Assembly (NCBI GenBank): GCA_030998015.1
Contig: JARWMV010000253.1
Location: 124,001-188,000, forward strand
Source of the DNA: Ceratorhiza oryzae-sativae
Taxonomy: Eukaryota; Basidiomycota; Agaricomycetes; Cantharellales; Ceratobasidiaceae
Direction: 5' to 3'
DNA: 64,000 bases
Shown: piece by piece, positions 33,050-44,269 of the stretch
How the letters are laid out: the number at the start of each line of letters is the position of its first letter
Position numbering within the stretch: position 1 is the first letter of the stretch
Notes under the pieces: generated by a model
Told to the model about the DNA's origin: nothing
What the model saw: only the letters and a program-made list of their open reading frames with translations
Database searches by the model: none
Program-made: the position numbers and the translations under genes

Positions 33050-35713
33050 TAGAGCAACAAAGAAGCCTGCTGCCTACAAGCTGCAACTCTGGAGTCTTCA
33101 AGAAACTCATGGCACAAAGCGAAGCACTTGCTGCTAAAAACTCCTATCTACACTCCCAAAATCATAATGTACTTAAGGTTACTAGGCAAGGAAAGCAGAA
33201 GATAGTTCAATTGAATAAGCACTACAAGACACTTCAATGCTGGACTACCCTGCTTATACTCAAATTGAACAAACAAAAAGATGCACAGGCCATAAAAGCT
33301 ATGCATTACAAGAGTAAAATGGAGTGATACAAGCTGTCAAAAGCATGCTGGAAGAAAAGAGCATATGCTGCCAAGCAATCTGGTTGATGTATGCAATCCA
33401 AAATGTCAAAAAACAGCTTGGTGCAATGGCCTTTTGCAGGCAAATTATCTGGAGCCTACAATATTCACATTTGTAGCCTCTCCTGCCAACTTGTCATGGC
33501 TGGCATGTCTGCAATACAAGTACCAAAGGTTATTCAGATGTGCACAGCAACTTTTGGAATCACAATAAATCATGTACCATCACCACAATCAGTTGGTCAC
33601 TTTATATTAGAAGGGGGTGTTGGTGCAAGGATCCAAGTGGGCAACATTTTAGCAGCTGGACAAGGTATGCATGTTGGTTCAGAATGATTAAAGCACTGAG
33701 GTAGATTTGCACAGGTATAACCACTAGCATGGACTCCACTCACAGTGGAATATCAACTATAGTAGCATGCATATCATGGCAGACAGTGGAAGTAATCACA
33801 AGCAACTCTTCCTAGCAGTGGAATCAACACCAGATCATACAAGTGAAACCCAGGTTGCAGTGCTTAAGAACTCACTTGAGGCTGTATGCAACACCTTAAA
33901 GCATGCTCCAAAGTTGCATACTAGTGATAACACTCCACTAGCAGTATCTGATATTGCACACAAGCTGTATGGAGCTAATGGCAACCTTGCCAAAGACCAG
34001 CTGAAGGTGGCACAACTAGAGCAACAGTGGAAAGTTGACTCATGGGTTGATTATCTGGGCAATCTAGCACTAATGAATCTAGATGTGACAGAGGCTGAGC
34101 TTGTTTACAAAAATATACAGAACCAGTCTGAAACAGCTGCTGGTGGCACTGCCGCATTTGCAGGTCTAACTTCTGATGCTCAAGAATGTTTACATGCTAT
34201 GGAGTACAAAAAGTATATTTCTGAGCTTGGAAATGCAGAGTTTGGCCAAAGCACACCTAGCATTCAGCTTGATTGAACTTGCTTGGTGCAAGGCAGATGT
34301 TGTGCTCACAAAGATATGAATGCTGCAAAAGGAGGCACTTCTAGAATGCAGATGTTTTGGAATAAGAACAAACACCATACCCTGCCTGTGATCCTTTTTA
34401 ACAAAGATAACAATGCAACTGTCTCTCTTGCATCATCCTCTTCCAATATATCACCAGCTGAATGTCAGGCTATTTCTGTCTCCAAAGCTGGTGCAATTAA
34501 ACTCTGTAGCTTAGCTGGGGCTGTTTTCAATCACAAGGACAATAAAAAAGGCCATCAAGATAGCCATGTATATTGGTTTGAGGCAAACTATCATTGCTCT
34601 TGCTGGTTTCCAGACACCAGCAATGTGCAATACAGCTTGTATATTGATGTGGCAACTGAGCTTTCCATGCACCATGATGCATACATTGAGTTTATGGAGC
34701 ACTGTAGACATAAAAAGGCATCTGGTGTGCTTAACCATATGGAAGCCAATGTGTCAAATGGTCTCAACTGTCTAGCAACCCTTGCAGAGCTGCTTGTGAT
34801 AGCACTCTATGGTCAAATATTGTCCAAACCATATATGAGACTTGTTCACACAACTACTGTTGCTGGAAAAGGCCTTTCAGACTTAGCATCTCTTCACACT
34901 TGAGTACAGGAACATCTTAGTTCAATTATCACAGATCCTCTGTTGGCACTTGGACTGGATGTGCTTGCAAGCACTGCTACACTTGATGGCTATGAATGGG
35001 ATGAGCCAGAGGTGCTTGAAGTGGTGCAAAAACACAAATCAAAGCTCCCATATCTAACAGATTTGTTTGTTGTGTTCTGCCATCATGCATTGAAAACCTG
35101 GGCACACTTTACAGACAAATTTATGGCAGCTTTGCCTTTTGAAACTATGTCTCCTGAGGAGCTCAAATTATCATTCATGCCCACTACAAACAACATGAAC
35201 AAGGGCACGCTTGGAGCCTGGCATGTTTGGACATGGCAGTTTCCATCTCTAACTTTACACAAGTATAACACCTTAATGTCAAACTGTGCAAACAGCACTG
35301 AAGACTACATGGAGGCTCACTTTATTCCTGAGCAATACAAATGGATTCAAAGAGAAGCATTATGAATTGATACATCAAGAGTAGAGGAAAATCAGAAGGC
35401 AAATCTGGTTCTTGCAGGAGAGCAGGAGGCAGAGTGGAATCAGGCAATTCATGAAAAGCACACAGAGAAACAAGTTCAAAAGCAGCAGTATGCTGCTGGT
35501 ATTCAACTTGAACTTGACCAAGATGTGATAGCAACAATGAAAGGGCTGCAGCTGAACAACCAGCTCAAGGCATATCAGCAGATCTTAATAAAACAACAGG
35601 GTTTCCCAAGCACAAGTAAGCTTAAAGTTGGGGAGAAGCAAAAGCTGGTTTCAGATCTATCATTAAAATATGTACAAGTGAAGTCTTTACTTGAAGGAAC
35701 CTTGTTGTTGTGA
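33050..35713 (+). pseudogene. Decayed large transposase-like protein of a fungal repeat family
   Basis: Segments 33109-33327, 33391-33687, 33767-34276, 34283-34903, 34943-35365 and 35366-35713 read as successive parts of one protein of about 850 residues: an N-terminal coiled-coil-like part, a middle with DSGSNHKQLF, a CAHKDMNAAKGG motif near 34305, AGAVFNHKDNKKGHQD near 34520, and PTTNNMNKGTLGAW near 35185. I associate these motifs from memory with a multi-copy Agaricomycete family, possibly a DDE transposase, of unproven function. Segments are separated mainly by TGA stops (34274, 34901, 35363) where CGA decay is plausible. No full open gene remains. Confidence 0.5.
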
Positions 35714-35945
35714 CCCCAGACCACATAATCTACATGTATACACAATTTGTTTGGTTGACTTTTTACATTCTTTTTGTATTCACCCTTCCTACAATCTCAG
35801 CAGGCTATACACAAATTTTGAGCCTTTTATTTTGTAGTGCACAGTCTTTAGCAGAGCACAGATAAATGTGTGCCACTTTTTCAATCAAATCTGCTTATGT
35901 AACACACAGGCCCAGCATGCTTTGTGTGCCAACCCCCATTACAAT
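35714..35945. other. Short spacer, no gene
   Basis: AT-rich tail after the transposase-like remnant. A gcatgctttgtgtgccaac stretch near 35917 resembles, inverted, the edge of the LTR-like repeat near 32390-32410. Confidence 0.35.
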
Positions 35946-36190
35946 GGAGAAATTTAAGGGGAGTGACTTGGTAAGTGCCAAGATAAGCACTGAGGTCATG
36001 TGACAACTCACTCCTTGCTCCTGATTATGAAGGAGAGATTTAAGAGGAGTGACTTAGTAAGCACTCAGCTAAGCACCCAGGTCATGTGACAAATTGCTCC
36101 TTGCTCCTCATTACACAGGAGGGATTCAAGAGGAGCAACTTAGTAAGCACCAGGTTAAGTGCCAAGGTCATGTGATCTTGATTACCACCT
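35946..36190 (+). repeat. Three tandem copies of an 86-bp unit
   Basis: Units begin at 35946, 36032 and 36118, each starting GGAG then ATTtAAG-GGAG and containing aggtcatgtgac and ctccttgctcct. The spacing is exactly 86 bp twice; the third unit is shorter. Parts of the unit also occur inverted at 32310-32390, so it probably grew from an LTR segment. Confidence 0.75.
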
Positions 36191-36239
36191 GTTTGCCTTG
36201 GGAGTTAATGCTACTCATAGTAGATTGACTCCCTAGTTT

Positions 36240-37337
36240 TGTTATGAGTGCTGAGTAGGTCATGACACCTAGTTGCTTGGACTAACTGATACTAATCTTA
36301 ATACTAAACTTAAGCAATAGCTTGTTGGATAGATGGAGGGCTGCCTAATGTGTGTACTTCCTCAGCTACAGGTACTTAGATTTCCTCTAATAGCTGGTAC
36401 TTAATGTCACACTCAATCAGGCAAAATTTTATACTTATATATCTCTGTATCTAAGAGACAATGAATCAGATAGTATGTAACTAATATGGTACTTTATTCC
36501 TCAGTATTTGTCATATAAGAAATCACACACAGACAAGAGAAATAAAAAGAGAAAAAGAAACCAATAACCAGTCTGGGTTGAGTTGTAATGAGGAGGAGTG
36601 GTCTGGAAGGGCCTCAGAGGAGGCCCTGTTATACCCTGAGGAGGGCATTCCAGAGCCAAATAGATGCATGCATGCCAGTGCAATCATCAAAAGAGGGTAT
36701 TGCTATACTTGGGGTACACCCTAGCCCAGTATAGGATAAGAAAGTAAAGACAGGGTGTGGATCAAAGGCATTGATGCATCTAAGACCTGCTATTGGCTTG
36801 TAGATCATATTATCATAGTATATACATGTAATGAATGGAGGCTACATCTCAGTGAGTCATAAAGTGAGTCAGAGAAGCTTCTGGATTCATTGGGAAGGCT
36901 CTCCTGACTCACTGGAGTCATTAGATCTTGATTGATGGTCTGGTAAGATTCTAATGATCCTCAGACCATTCCAGTGCAAGGATCTGGTGGATTGTGACAA
37001 TCTTTGGTCAGCAGATACTGCTGAAGATTAGCTATTGATAGAGCATGTGATTGCTTTGATAGCATAAGCAGTTGCCAAGATATGAGCAGTGCAATGTTGT
37101 AATCAATATCTCTTGACAAGAGGAAATATCACAACCTCTGTATCTCTCTGAGATCCTCTTGTAAAAACTTAATAAAATATGTGTTGGAGAGTGGGAAATT
37201 TGTACTGTCTAATGGAACACAAAATAGTACAATTGAGGTGCATACAAATTCAAGTAATTCACAATTTAATTACAGAGGCATCAATTGAGGTTGGCAGATC
37301 AGACTAAAATAATAGAAAATGTTAGTAATCCATAACA
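36240..37337 (-). repeat. LTR of family L1, inverted, internally deleted
   Basis: Reverse complement of the L1 L TR, from TGTTATGGATTACTAAC (at 37337 on the minus strand) to the far end near 36240. It is about 210 bp shorter than the others: the part near its minus-strand 3' end is missing. No matching flanks were found. CpG-poor. Confidence 0.75.
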
Positions 37338-38706
37338 TTCTGTCTGGAAAAGCTCCATAAGCAAAGCACAGCTTATTGCACCTAGCTTACTTCATTTACT
37401 GATCTTCCTTTACTCTACCATATTGCTGGCTACTTGACTGTTCAATTCACTTACACAAGTGTGAACAATGTAAACCTGCTGCAAAGAGTAACCAAGTTGA
37501 CTTGTTGTTGCATATATGCACCAATTGTGCAACCTCTTTGCCTGACCGTCATTCCAGATCAAGTGTGCTCCAGAGGTCTATCCTGACAAGCACAAGTAGC
37601 CCTTTTCTTCCTGCCTCATTTTTGCACAGCTGTGATGTTGATCATAGTTTGTTGAGTGTAGCATTGGCCATCTGTCCATTACTCTGGCCACACGACCTGA
37701 CTGACCCACTTATGTTTCTCCGGCTGTGTGTTTGCTGCCTGAAATTCATCACATCTCTGTCCCCATATCTTAGCTCTATGGTTCTGCTCGTGAGACCAAT
37801 GTTCAACTTGTCGATTTCACTGCTATTTGATCAGACCTATGGCATTGGCTTGGGCATATCAGCAAAAGAAAGTATGTAAAGTGTCACGCCCATGCATGGT
37901 GCCAATCATAGTCACACGTACCTTCTTGAGTGCTTTTGCATACAGCGTCAGGAAATTACCGTTGGAAATGTAAACCTCACGCGCGCTGATCACACTACCG
38001 CGGAATGCCTGTGCACAACTCTGACTCAGATCGTAGCGCGGCAGTTCTTTCCTGTGCAACCGCGGTAAGGTCCTGTTTCCGCTGTTGCGGTATCTGGATT
38101 ATATCCGCGGCAGCTGATTTACACTCGGATTCATTTTGCTTCACTGACAGGTCGACCAACGTGTATCCCAGCGCTTCACTCTCACGTACAGCAACGTGAT
38201 TTTATTAAACGCGGTTACTGCAGTGGCTCGTTCGCAATCCTTCAGCAATTCGGTATATGGGCTCATATCGCCTTTCTAGCTCCAACTCGTTGTGCTATGC
38301 GCGTTTTTCGCTTTTTGAACTCCCTCAGTTTGCTTCCGACTCGAGCACCTGAAATCCCGACAGGCAAGTACTTTTGCAAAGCGCTGGAACATCAACCTAA
38401 AATCCTTTTGGCTACCCGTTTCTCGAACCAGGGATCCAGCCGATTTCGAAACATGAACATGGGGGACTCAAGCCGGTTGTACGCTTTGAACCACTGGGAT
38501 AATGCATTTTCGACCGTTGTGTGAAAGGCGGGTCTGGGCTAGGACGCCGATGCCTATTCTCGGGGCCAGGGATTTTAACCCCCTCAATCCATAGGCATGT
38601 GATTCACCACTGCAAAGCCAGGGCTTAGTCTGTCCCACTATTCAATACTTCAAAAGCGATTGTCCATGTTATGCAAAGATACAATAGGCATTTTACGCAA
38701 ACCACG
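37338..38706. other. Transition from transposon block to gene-rich DNA, no gene called
   Basis: CpG dinucleotides become common from about 37.55 kb. Open frames at 37502-37879 and 37859-38059 lack motifs. A short inverted repeat (atgcctat at 38550-38557 and ataggcat at 38591-38598) encloses a G-rich/C-rich pair and could form a small hairpin. Confidence 0.4.
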
Positions 38707-41188
38707 CTACCGCCTAGGTAACGAAGGCACCAGGCGAATCCCCCCATGCGCGATACCAGGATGAACTTGACCATGTTCATCATCGGGCTCAGGATCCATT
38801 GCACGCGTTCCACTAACCAAACTCATGCTTTCCTCCCGGTCCTCATCTCTGCTATGTGGGTATGAGCGCTGGAAGCGACCGTGTCCACCTGTCGCTCTGG
38901 GTGGCGAATCTGCTTGCTCTGGGGATGCTGATTCCCGCCCGTGATCTTGCTCGGTAAAAGAAGCAATAGAGTCTTGGCGTAGCTGGTACGAGTCGAAACC
39001 TGGCGCGGCGCTTCGAGGAAGGTAGGGCTCGTCATAAAGTGGGCGGCTCGGTACGCCGGCTGGAGCACTCGTAGGGCTATTGGTCCTTTGGATAAAATCA
39101 TCAAGAGCGAGGGACTGTCGAGATTGGTCCGGATCGGGATGGTCATGTCCTGTTAGGTCACCTTCTCGAAATTGTATAGTCGTGTTTTTCTTTGGGGATT
39201 GGAGACCAGGCGGAACGTTCGCATTGCCTCGAGGAGAGATCACGTTTGAATACATGGAGATTCGTTCTGCGGCATCCTCAGGCAAGGGCGGAACAGGATT
39301 ATCAAAGAGCTGGTGGCGCTTCATACCGCCCAGGGACGGGGTGGATTTGAGTATGCCGCTATCATCTCTCGAGTGACCATGGGCAGCACGACGAGAACGG
39401 ATAGTCGCAACGCTTGAGCCCTGGCTCATTCGTCTGGCACTGCGTGCGCGCACAATACTTCCGAACGCTCCAAAGCTTCCTCGGATTGCATCAACGCCAG
39501 GCTCTTCGATTGCACCCAGGTCGCCTTTTTCGGCATCTTGGGTTGAGCGATTCGCAGCAAGGAGGATGGTCGACTTGCGATCCAGGGAGGAAAGAGTGGT
39601 GGGGTCAACTTTGGACATTTGAAGGATAGTGATGCCAGCACCTAGGATCCAGTTGTATGAACACAAAACCGGCTAAATCACGAAGACTCACAAATGACGA
39701 GAAATCCCATTACCACCGTAATGATCTCGGTCACTGTCGCCTTGAACCCTTGATACAAAATCTGGCAAGAGCTCAGCGCAAGTAGGAAAAGGATCGCGTG
39801 CAACTCACGACCGAGGTGACAAGTGTACAAAAGGTGAAAATGACATAGTATGTTGGAGTGACTGTAAACCAATTAGGCTGGTGTATTGAGTGAAACAGGA
39901 GGCATACCCATCGCCGTGTTGAATAGCGCCAGCGCCATGTTAAGGTAATAGATCTCGGTCACTGCAAGGTCGGGTCAATGAAAATCTTGTTCCAAGAGCA
40001 GCAACTTACAGAGGGTAACGACGACGAATACGAGCAAAAAATAAGTGAACCAATAAGTAAACTAGGAAACGGATAAGTGGCATTTAGAAGGATGCGCTAA
40101 GCATACACACTTGATTTTGCCCACGGATGCTGGTCACGATGGCGGTGCCGAGTCCCTGGGTACAGCTCACGCTGAGGCCACCAATGAGACTGCAGACGAG
40201 AATGTACCATAGCATGTTCTTCTTGCCATACCTGGAGTGGCCGTCTTTGAGTTTGAACGCAACGACAAGAAGCGTGCCTACTTTGGAGCGACAAAAAAGA
40301 TTATGACGATAGCCCCAGCGATCAGGAGTCCGCCATAAATGAGGAACCCGACTGATATGAATAGTTTTTCAAACTCGCGAATAGTTGATACCGATTGCTC
40401 TTTAGGTCCATTGAGGGCAATGATCACCGAACCGACCTTGATGTGAGACGGTTACATCTAGTGTCTCATAGACTGGCAAACCACTTACGATGCACAGGAA
40501 GCATCCGACCCACCCAAAGAAGGTGAGTTTCTCGTTGAGAAAGAACGAGGATAGGATTGCAGAAATAACGACAGAGAGGGCTCCAAGTGGGGTCTCGTGG
40601 AAATCAGATACGATGTGCAGTGCGAAAACACAGCGAATACTCACTACGACGATGGCGTCGACAAACGCGTATGCTACTGGGGCATCAGCCAGATACAATA
40701 GTTGGGAATGACTGTGCGCACCTGCAAAATTGCATATCTCGCCCAGAATCATCATGGACATTCCCGACCACCATAAAGCCTAGGGCGTATGAGCGAAAAT
40801 AGATATTCGGATCAGACGATACATACCGACTTGAGATATGCGACTCCTTCGCCCGCTTCATGGCCCGCCTGGCTCTTGATGAGACCTAGACGTGAGTTAG
40901 AACACACGAGTCGTGCGAGGCTGAACAGTCTGTACCTTTCTACTCGGTCAACCGACATGAGCAAGCGAATCGAGCGAGGAGAAAGAAACGGACCTTTTTG
41001 AAGACAAAGCTTCCTCCGATGAGCAGACCGGAGACGACAGCAAGAATGATACCTGCTCGGGTGGTTAGTCTTCTGTTGTACATGCAAGGAAGCGCCGCAC
41101 CGACTACTTTGAACTGGGGGGGCATGGAGAGCGCCGAGCTCGCTGCCGAGGAGGTGGCCGACGCTGCGGCCGAGGTCGTCGTGGGCAT
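38707..41188 (-). CDS. NIPA-type magnesium transporter (14 exons, 4-nt microexon)
   Basis: Exons in coding order: 41188-41101, 41052-40994, 40939-40936, 40885-40827, 40779-40722, 40676-40645, 40593-40489, 40436-40282, 40231-40111, 40061-40010, 39961-39908, 39861-39809, 39761-39692, 39641-38707; 614 aa. All introns are GT-AG, mostly 46-60 nt. Family landmarks in order: [105 protein letters not shown]. About nine membrane helices, then a long Ser/Pro-rich, acidic cytoplasmic tail from about residue 330. The family moves Mg2+ and other divalent cations across membranes. The start at 41188 is the first in-frame Met near the family's usual start; a further Met (22 residues later) is possible. Confidence 0.93.
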
Positions 41189-42133
41189 GATCGTCGTCGT
41201 GGGTGTCAGGATTGGACCAGCCCAACGCCTGGAGACGAGAGTATTATCAAGGGAGGCGGTACGGATGCTCGGTCTCAATCCGGCGCAGTCTACACTGCCA
41301 CAGCCGAAGCGCCGCTCCAGCCAACGACCACCGCATGCGGGATCCACTCTCGGGGCCCGAGTCGCCGACGCCGAGATCACCACCCGGCGTCCTCGAGACC
41401 ATCCAGGACAACAGCCGCCAGGCCAAGCCGACATTTTCATTTCCCCCGGCATTTTGTTGTCTTCTTTTTTGCCATTTCTACCCGCGCGGCAGCGGCCCAA
41501 AGACAATCCAAAACATGATCAACCCGGCTGGTGCAAACTATCACTATGGAAAATCAGTATGTATTCATATAGAAATGCATTACTCATTATTTCAGATACT
41601 TCTCCGCGTACATAACTAGAGTTGATTAACCTCAGGCATGAAGGATGCCTGCCTCCAGACGGCCCATGCCGCCTCCCCAACACTCATACCACTTGCGAGT
41701 CAAGAAGAAATAGCGATCTCCCCGCTGAATCAACACCGCGGTTCTGGAGAATCGGATGGGGCACTGCTCACATCATGAATCTTGACCGCGCCGGCTCGTC
41801 CCCTTGCGATTTATACAATCATTAGTGGCGTAGTCATTAGCCCCATCGCTGATAATACAATGCCATTATTTGCCATTAAGGAGCCCTTTCAGATTCCCCC
41901 CCCCCGGCTCTCGAATCAGCGTCCAACTCTGAGACTCCATGATGTGGTGATCCGAGCCGTTATAACGAACCAGAATAATGAGCGCCTTGCCTGTTGCGGT
42001 AATCCCACTCGACAAGCTTACCTCAACCCCGATAGCGCCGCGCTCCTTCTTGCCTTAAATCTTGTGGACCAGCGAACCAAACTCCAGCTTCGAATCCCCC
42101 TTCTCACTCAATCCTCTTCTCGCTTCATCCATT
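41189..42133. promoter_or_regulatory. Shared upstream region of NIPA and thioredoxin-TPR genes
   Basis: The two genes diverge from this 945-bp gap. It has a C-run at 41897-41908 and no recognisable ORF. It must contain both promoters; no clear TATA box is seen. Confidence 0.45.
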
Positions 42134-43554
42134 ATGTCCATTACTCACGTCAATTCCGTCTCTCACCTTTCCACCATCCTGGAAGAAGCCAAGTCCCAGT
42201 TGGTCGTAAGTCCTTTCGGCCTTGCGTGGATCTCACTCAATCTATCCCGATCATTTCCAACAGGTCATCGACTTTCATGCTACCTGGTACACAAACCTTC
42301 CCACAAATGCTCGCTTGCGGCTAACAGTTGCCTATAGGTGTGGCCCTTGCCATCAAATCGCCCCGCGCTACGAATCCTTGTCTCAATCCCATCCCCAAGT
42401 TCGGTTCCTAAAGTGCGACGTCGACGCCGCACAGGACGTAGCCAAGGTACTTTGTGCGCTCGCCGTGAAAAACGCTTGTAATGACGCCCGGTAGAAATAT
42501 GCCATTTCTGCGATGCCAACCTTTGTGTTTCTCAAGAATGGGAAACAGGTCAGTACATCACCACATTTGTGCTTTAGCGACTCGCTTCAACTTTTTTTTT
42601 AGGTTGACCTTGTGCGGGGAGCAAATGCCAGGTGAGCAGCACCAAGCCACATCAGGATCCTAATTGATCGCCATTCCCCAGGGGTCTCGAACAATCAATC
42701 AAGAAGCATGCCTCCTTTACTGCAGACGATGCAGCCTTTTTGGCTCAACAAACCAAAAAGGTTCAAGGCGTTGTTGCCGGCCTTCCGGGAGAATCCGAAA
42801 CGGAGACAGCAGAGCGCGCGCGAGCGCAAAAGGATGTGGCGCATACCGCCCACCGTGTAGACAAGGGCGTCGAGGTAGTTGTCAAAGCGATGGCAGATGG
42901 ACTCAAAGCCATGGTGCGTCATGGTCGTTCGCACCAGCACAAATATATATCATGAGCTTGATCGTCATTGTAATTTATCATTAGGGTAATAATTTTTTGA
43001 AAGATTCTCGCCCTAGCGACGCTGTGCTGTGTTATAGTGAGGCCCTCCGACTAGATCCTGATAATCTCGTGTACCGCAATAATCGAGCACAGGCAGCCCT
43101 TCAAGATCAACGGTGGGTGTCCTACTGCATCAATCCTCAAACGTCAATCTCACCAACTCGGGATAAGCTGGAACATGGCCTACACCGATGCTGCCATTGT
43201 TGTGAGCAAGGAACCAAACAACACAAAGGCATGGATACGTCTTGGGAAAGCCTTTAGAGCATTGGGTCGCGTCGACGAGGCTATTGGTGGTAAGTCAACA
43301 CACTCCGCCCACAGGTTCGATGCCCAGAGCTAAGCCTTCGAAAAGCATTTACTGCCGCCGCGATATCTGCCCCTTCGTCGGCCGCTACAACCGAAATTGC
43401 CGATACCGAACGTCTCAAAATCGGCGGCGGCGGCCAGCAGCCACTTCCAGAGGGCGACCACATCAGTTGGGACCTTGGGCTCAAGCGAACAGAAGCTTTG
43501 ACTCGGCAGCTAGAGGATGATTACCTGAAAGGCAAGGGCGTATTCGCCGCATAA
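42134..43554 (+). CDS. Thioredoxin-TPR fusion protein
   Basis: Exons: 42134-42205, 42262-42284, 42338-42446, 42495-42548, 42603-42631, 42682-42913, 42985-43112, 43168-43289, 43328-43554; 331 aa. Residues 1-110 form a thioredoxin fold with the redox motif WCGPC created across the second intron, and the conserved cis-Pro loop AMPTF. A Glu/Arg/Lys-rich linker follows, then two or three tetratricopeptide repeats (KAMGNNFLK, DAVLCYSEALRLDP, AWIRLGKAFRALGRVDEAI) and a tail with SWDLGLKRTEALTRQLEDDYLKGKG. The likely role is a disulfide reductase tethered to a chaperone or other TPR ligand in the cytosol. The last intron (43290-43327, 38 nt) is short, so that joint is the least sure. Confidence 0.82.
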
Positions 43555-43684
43555 GCACCCCTCAATATACTAGTATTGGGTTTGGCTAGAACCGGCCATG
43601 TCAACCGATGTTACACCACACAACAGAGTTCATGCTTTATTAAATGCAGACTAGATTACTCCTGTCACACAGCGAATGAATCAT
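43555..43684. other. Convergent gene ends
   Basis: The thioredoxin-TPR gene and the CoA-binding gene converge with 130 bp between stop codons, which must hold both 3' ends. Confidence 0.5.
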
Positions 43685-44269
43685 TCACAGAAGGCTCTTT
43701 CGAATGTTGTCGCCAAGAACCAACACGCAAGGGCCTCCCAAAACTACCCTATCCTCGAGACCTGCTTCCTTTACATATTCACGAACATTCTCATCTTCCG
43801 CACCTGGCTGCAGCCAGAATGCTGGGATTCCCAGTTCCTTTCCCTCCTTGAGGATACCAAGAGAAACCTATTAAATTCTGTTAAATCATATCGTTGCGTC
43901 CTTTACTAGATACTACAAACCTTTGGGTTTGTGATGATGCTCACTGATGTCTCTTTCGGCGACGTCAACCCAGCCAGAGACGCGACCGTATCGAGGTCCT
44001 CAAGATTTGACTCTTTCTAATCCGGCTCAGTAAGAACGGATCCACCAACTTTGTCGATAACTCACAGGATGCACTGGTGTAACAGGGATCCCACGTTCTT
44101 TGTACCATTTCAGGATCTAATATGCCAGCCTTCAGATGTGACGATGCAAGTAAATGGTATGATTACATGCCTTGGTGCCATACTTGGTCTGATCTTTTGA
44201 TGCCCCCACAACGGCAAACTGGCGAGAGGAGAAGAAAAGCGATTGTGGAGACGCGGCTTGTGAAGTCAT
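43685..44269 (-). CDS. CoA-binding domain protein (YccU-like)
   Basis: Exons: 44269-44171, 44116-44066, 44016-43921, 43867-43685; 142 aa. A single Rossmann-like CoA_binding_2 domain: FAVVGASKDQTKYG near the N-terminus (the nucleotide loop), VTPVHPKES in the middle, SIITNPK, PAFWLQPGAED, and the GGPC motif near the C-terminus. This length is typical. The first intron (44170-44117) uses a GC donor (AAG|GCATGT) with a normal TAG acceptor; no GT donor gives the right frame. Members bind CoA but the cellular role is not established. Confidence 0.88.

Noticed and set aside
37502..37879. 126-residue open frame after the transposon block
   Set aside because: Low-complexity Leu/Ser-rich translation, no motif, no splice or promoter evidence.
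38541..38610. tRNA-like fold with a B-box-like ggttaaaatcc
   Set aside because: No matching A box or acceptor stem; the inverted repeat does not fit a cloverleaf.
41189..41506. Long N-terminal extension of the NIPA gene from a Met at 41506
   Set aside because: The added 106 residues are Arg/Gly/Pro-rich without family similarity, and the family starts close to the first membrane helix.
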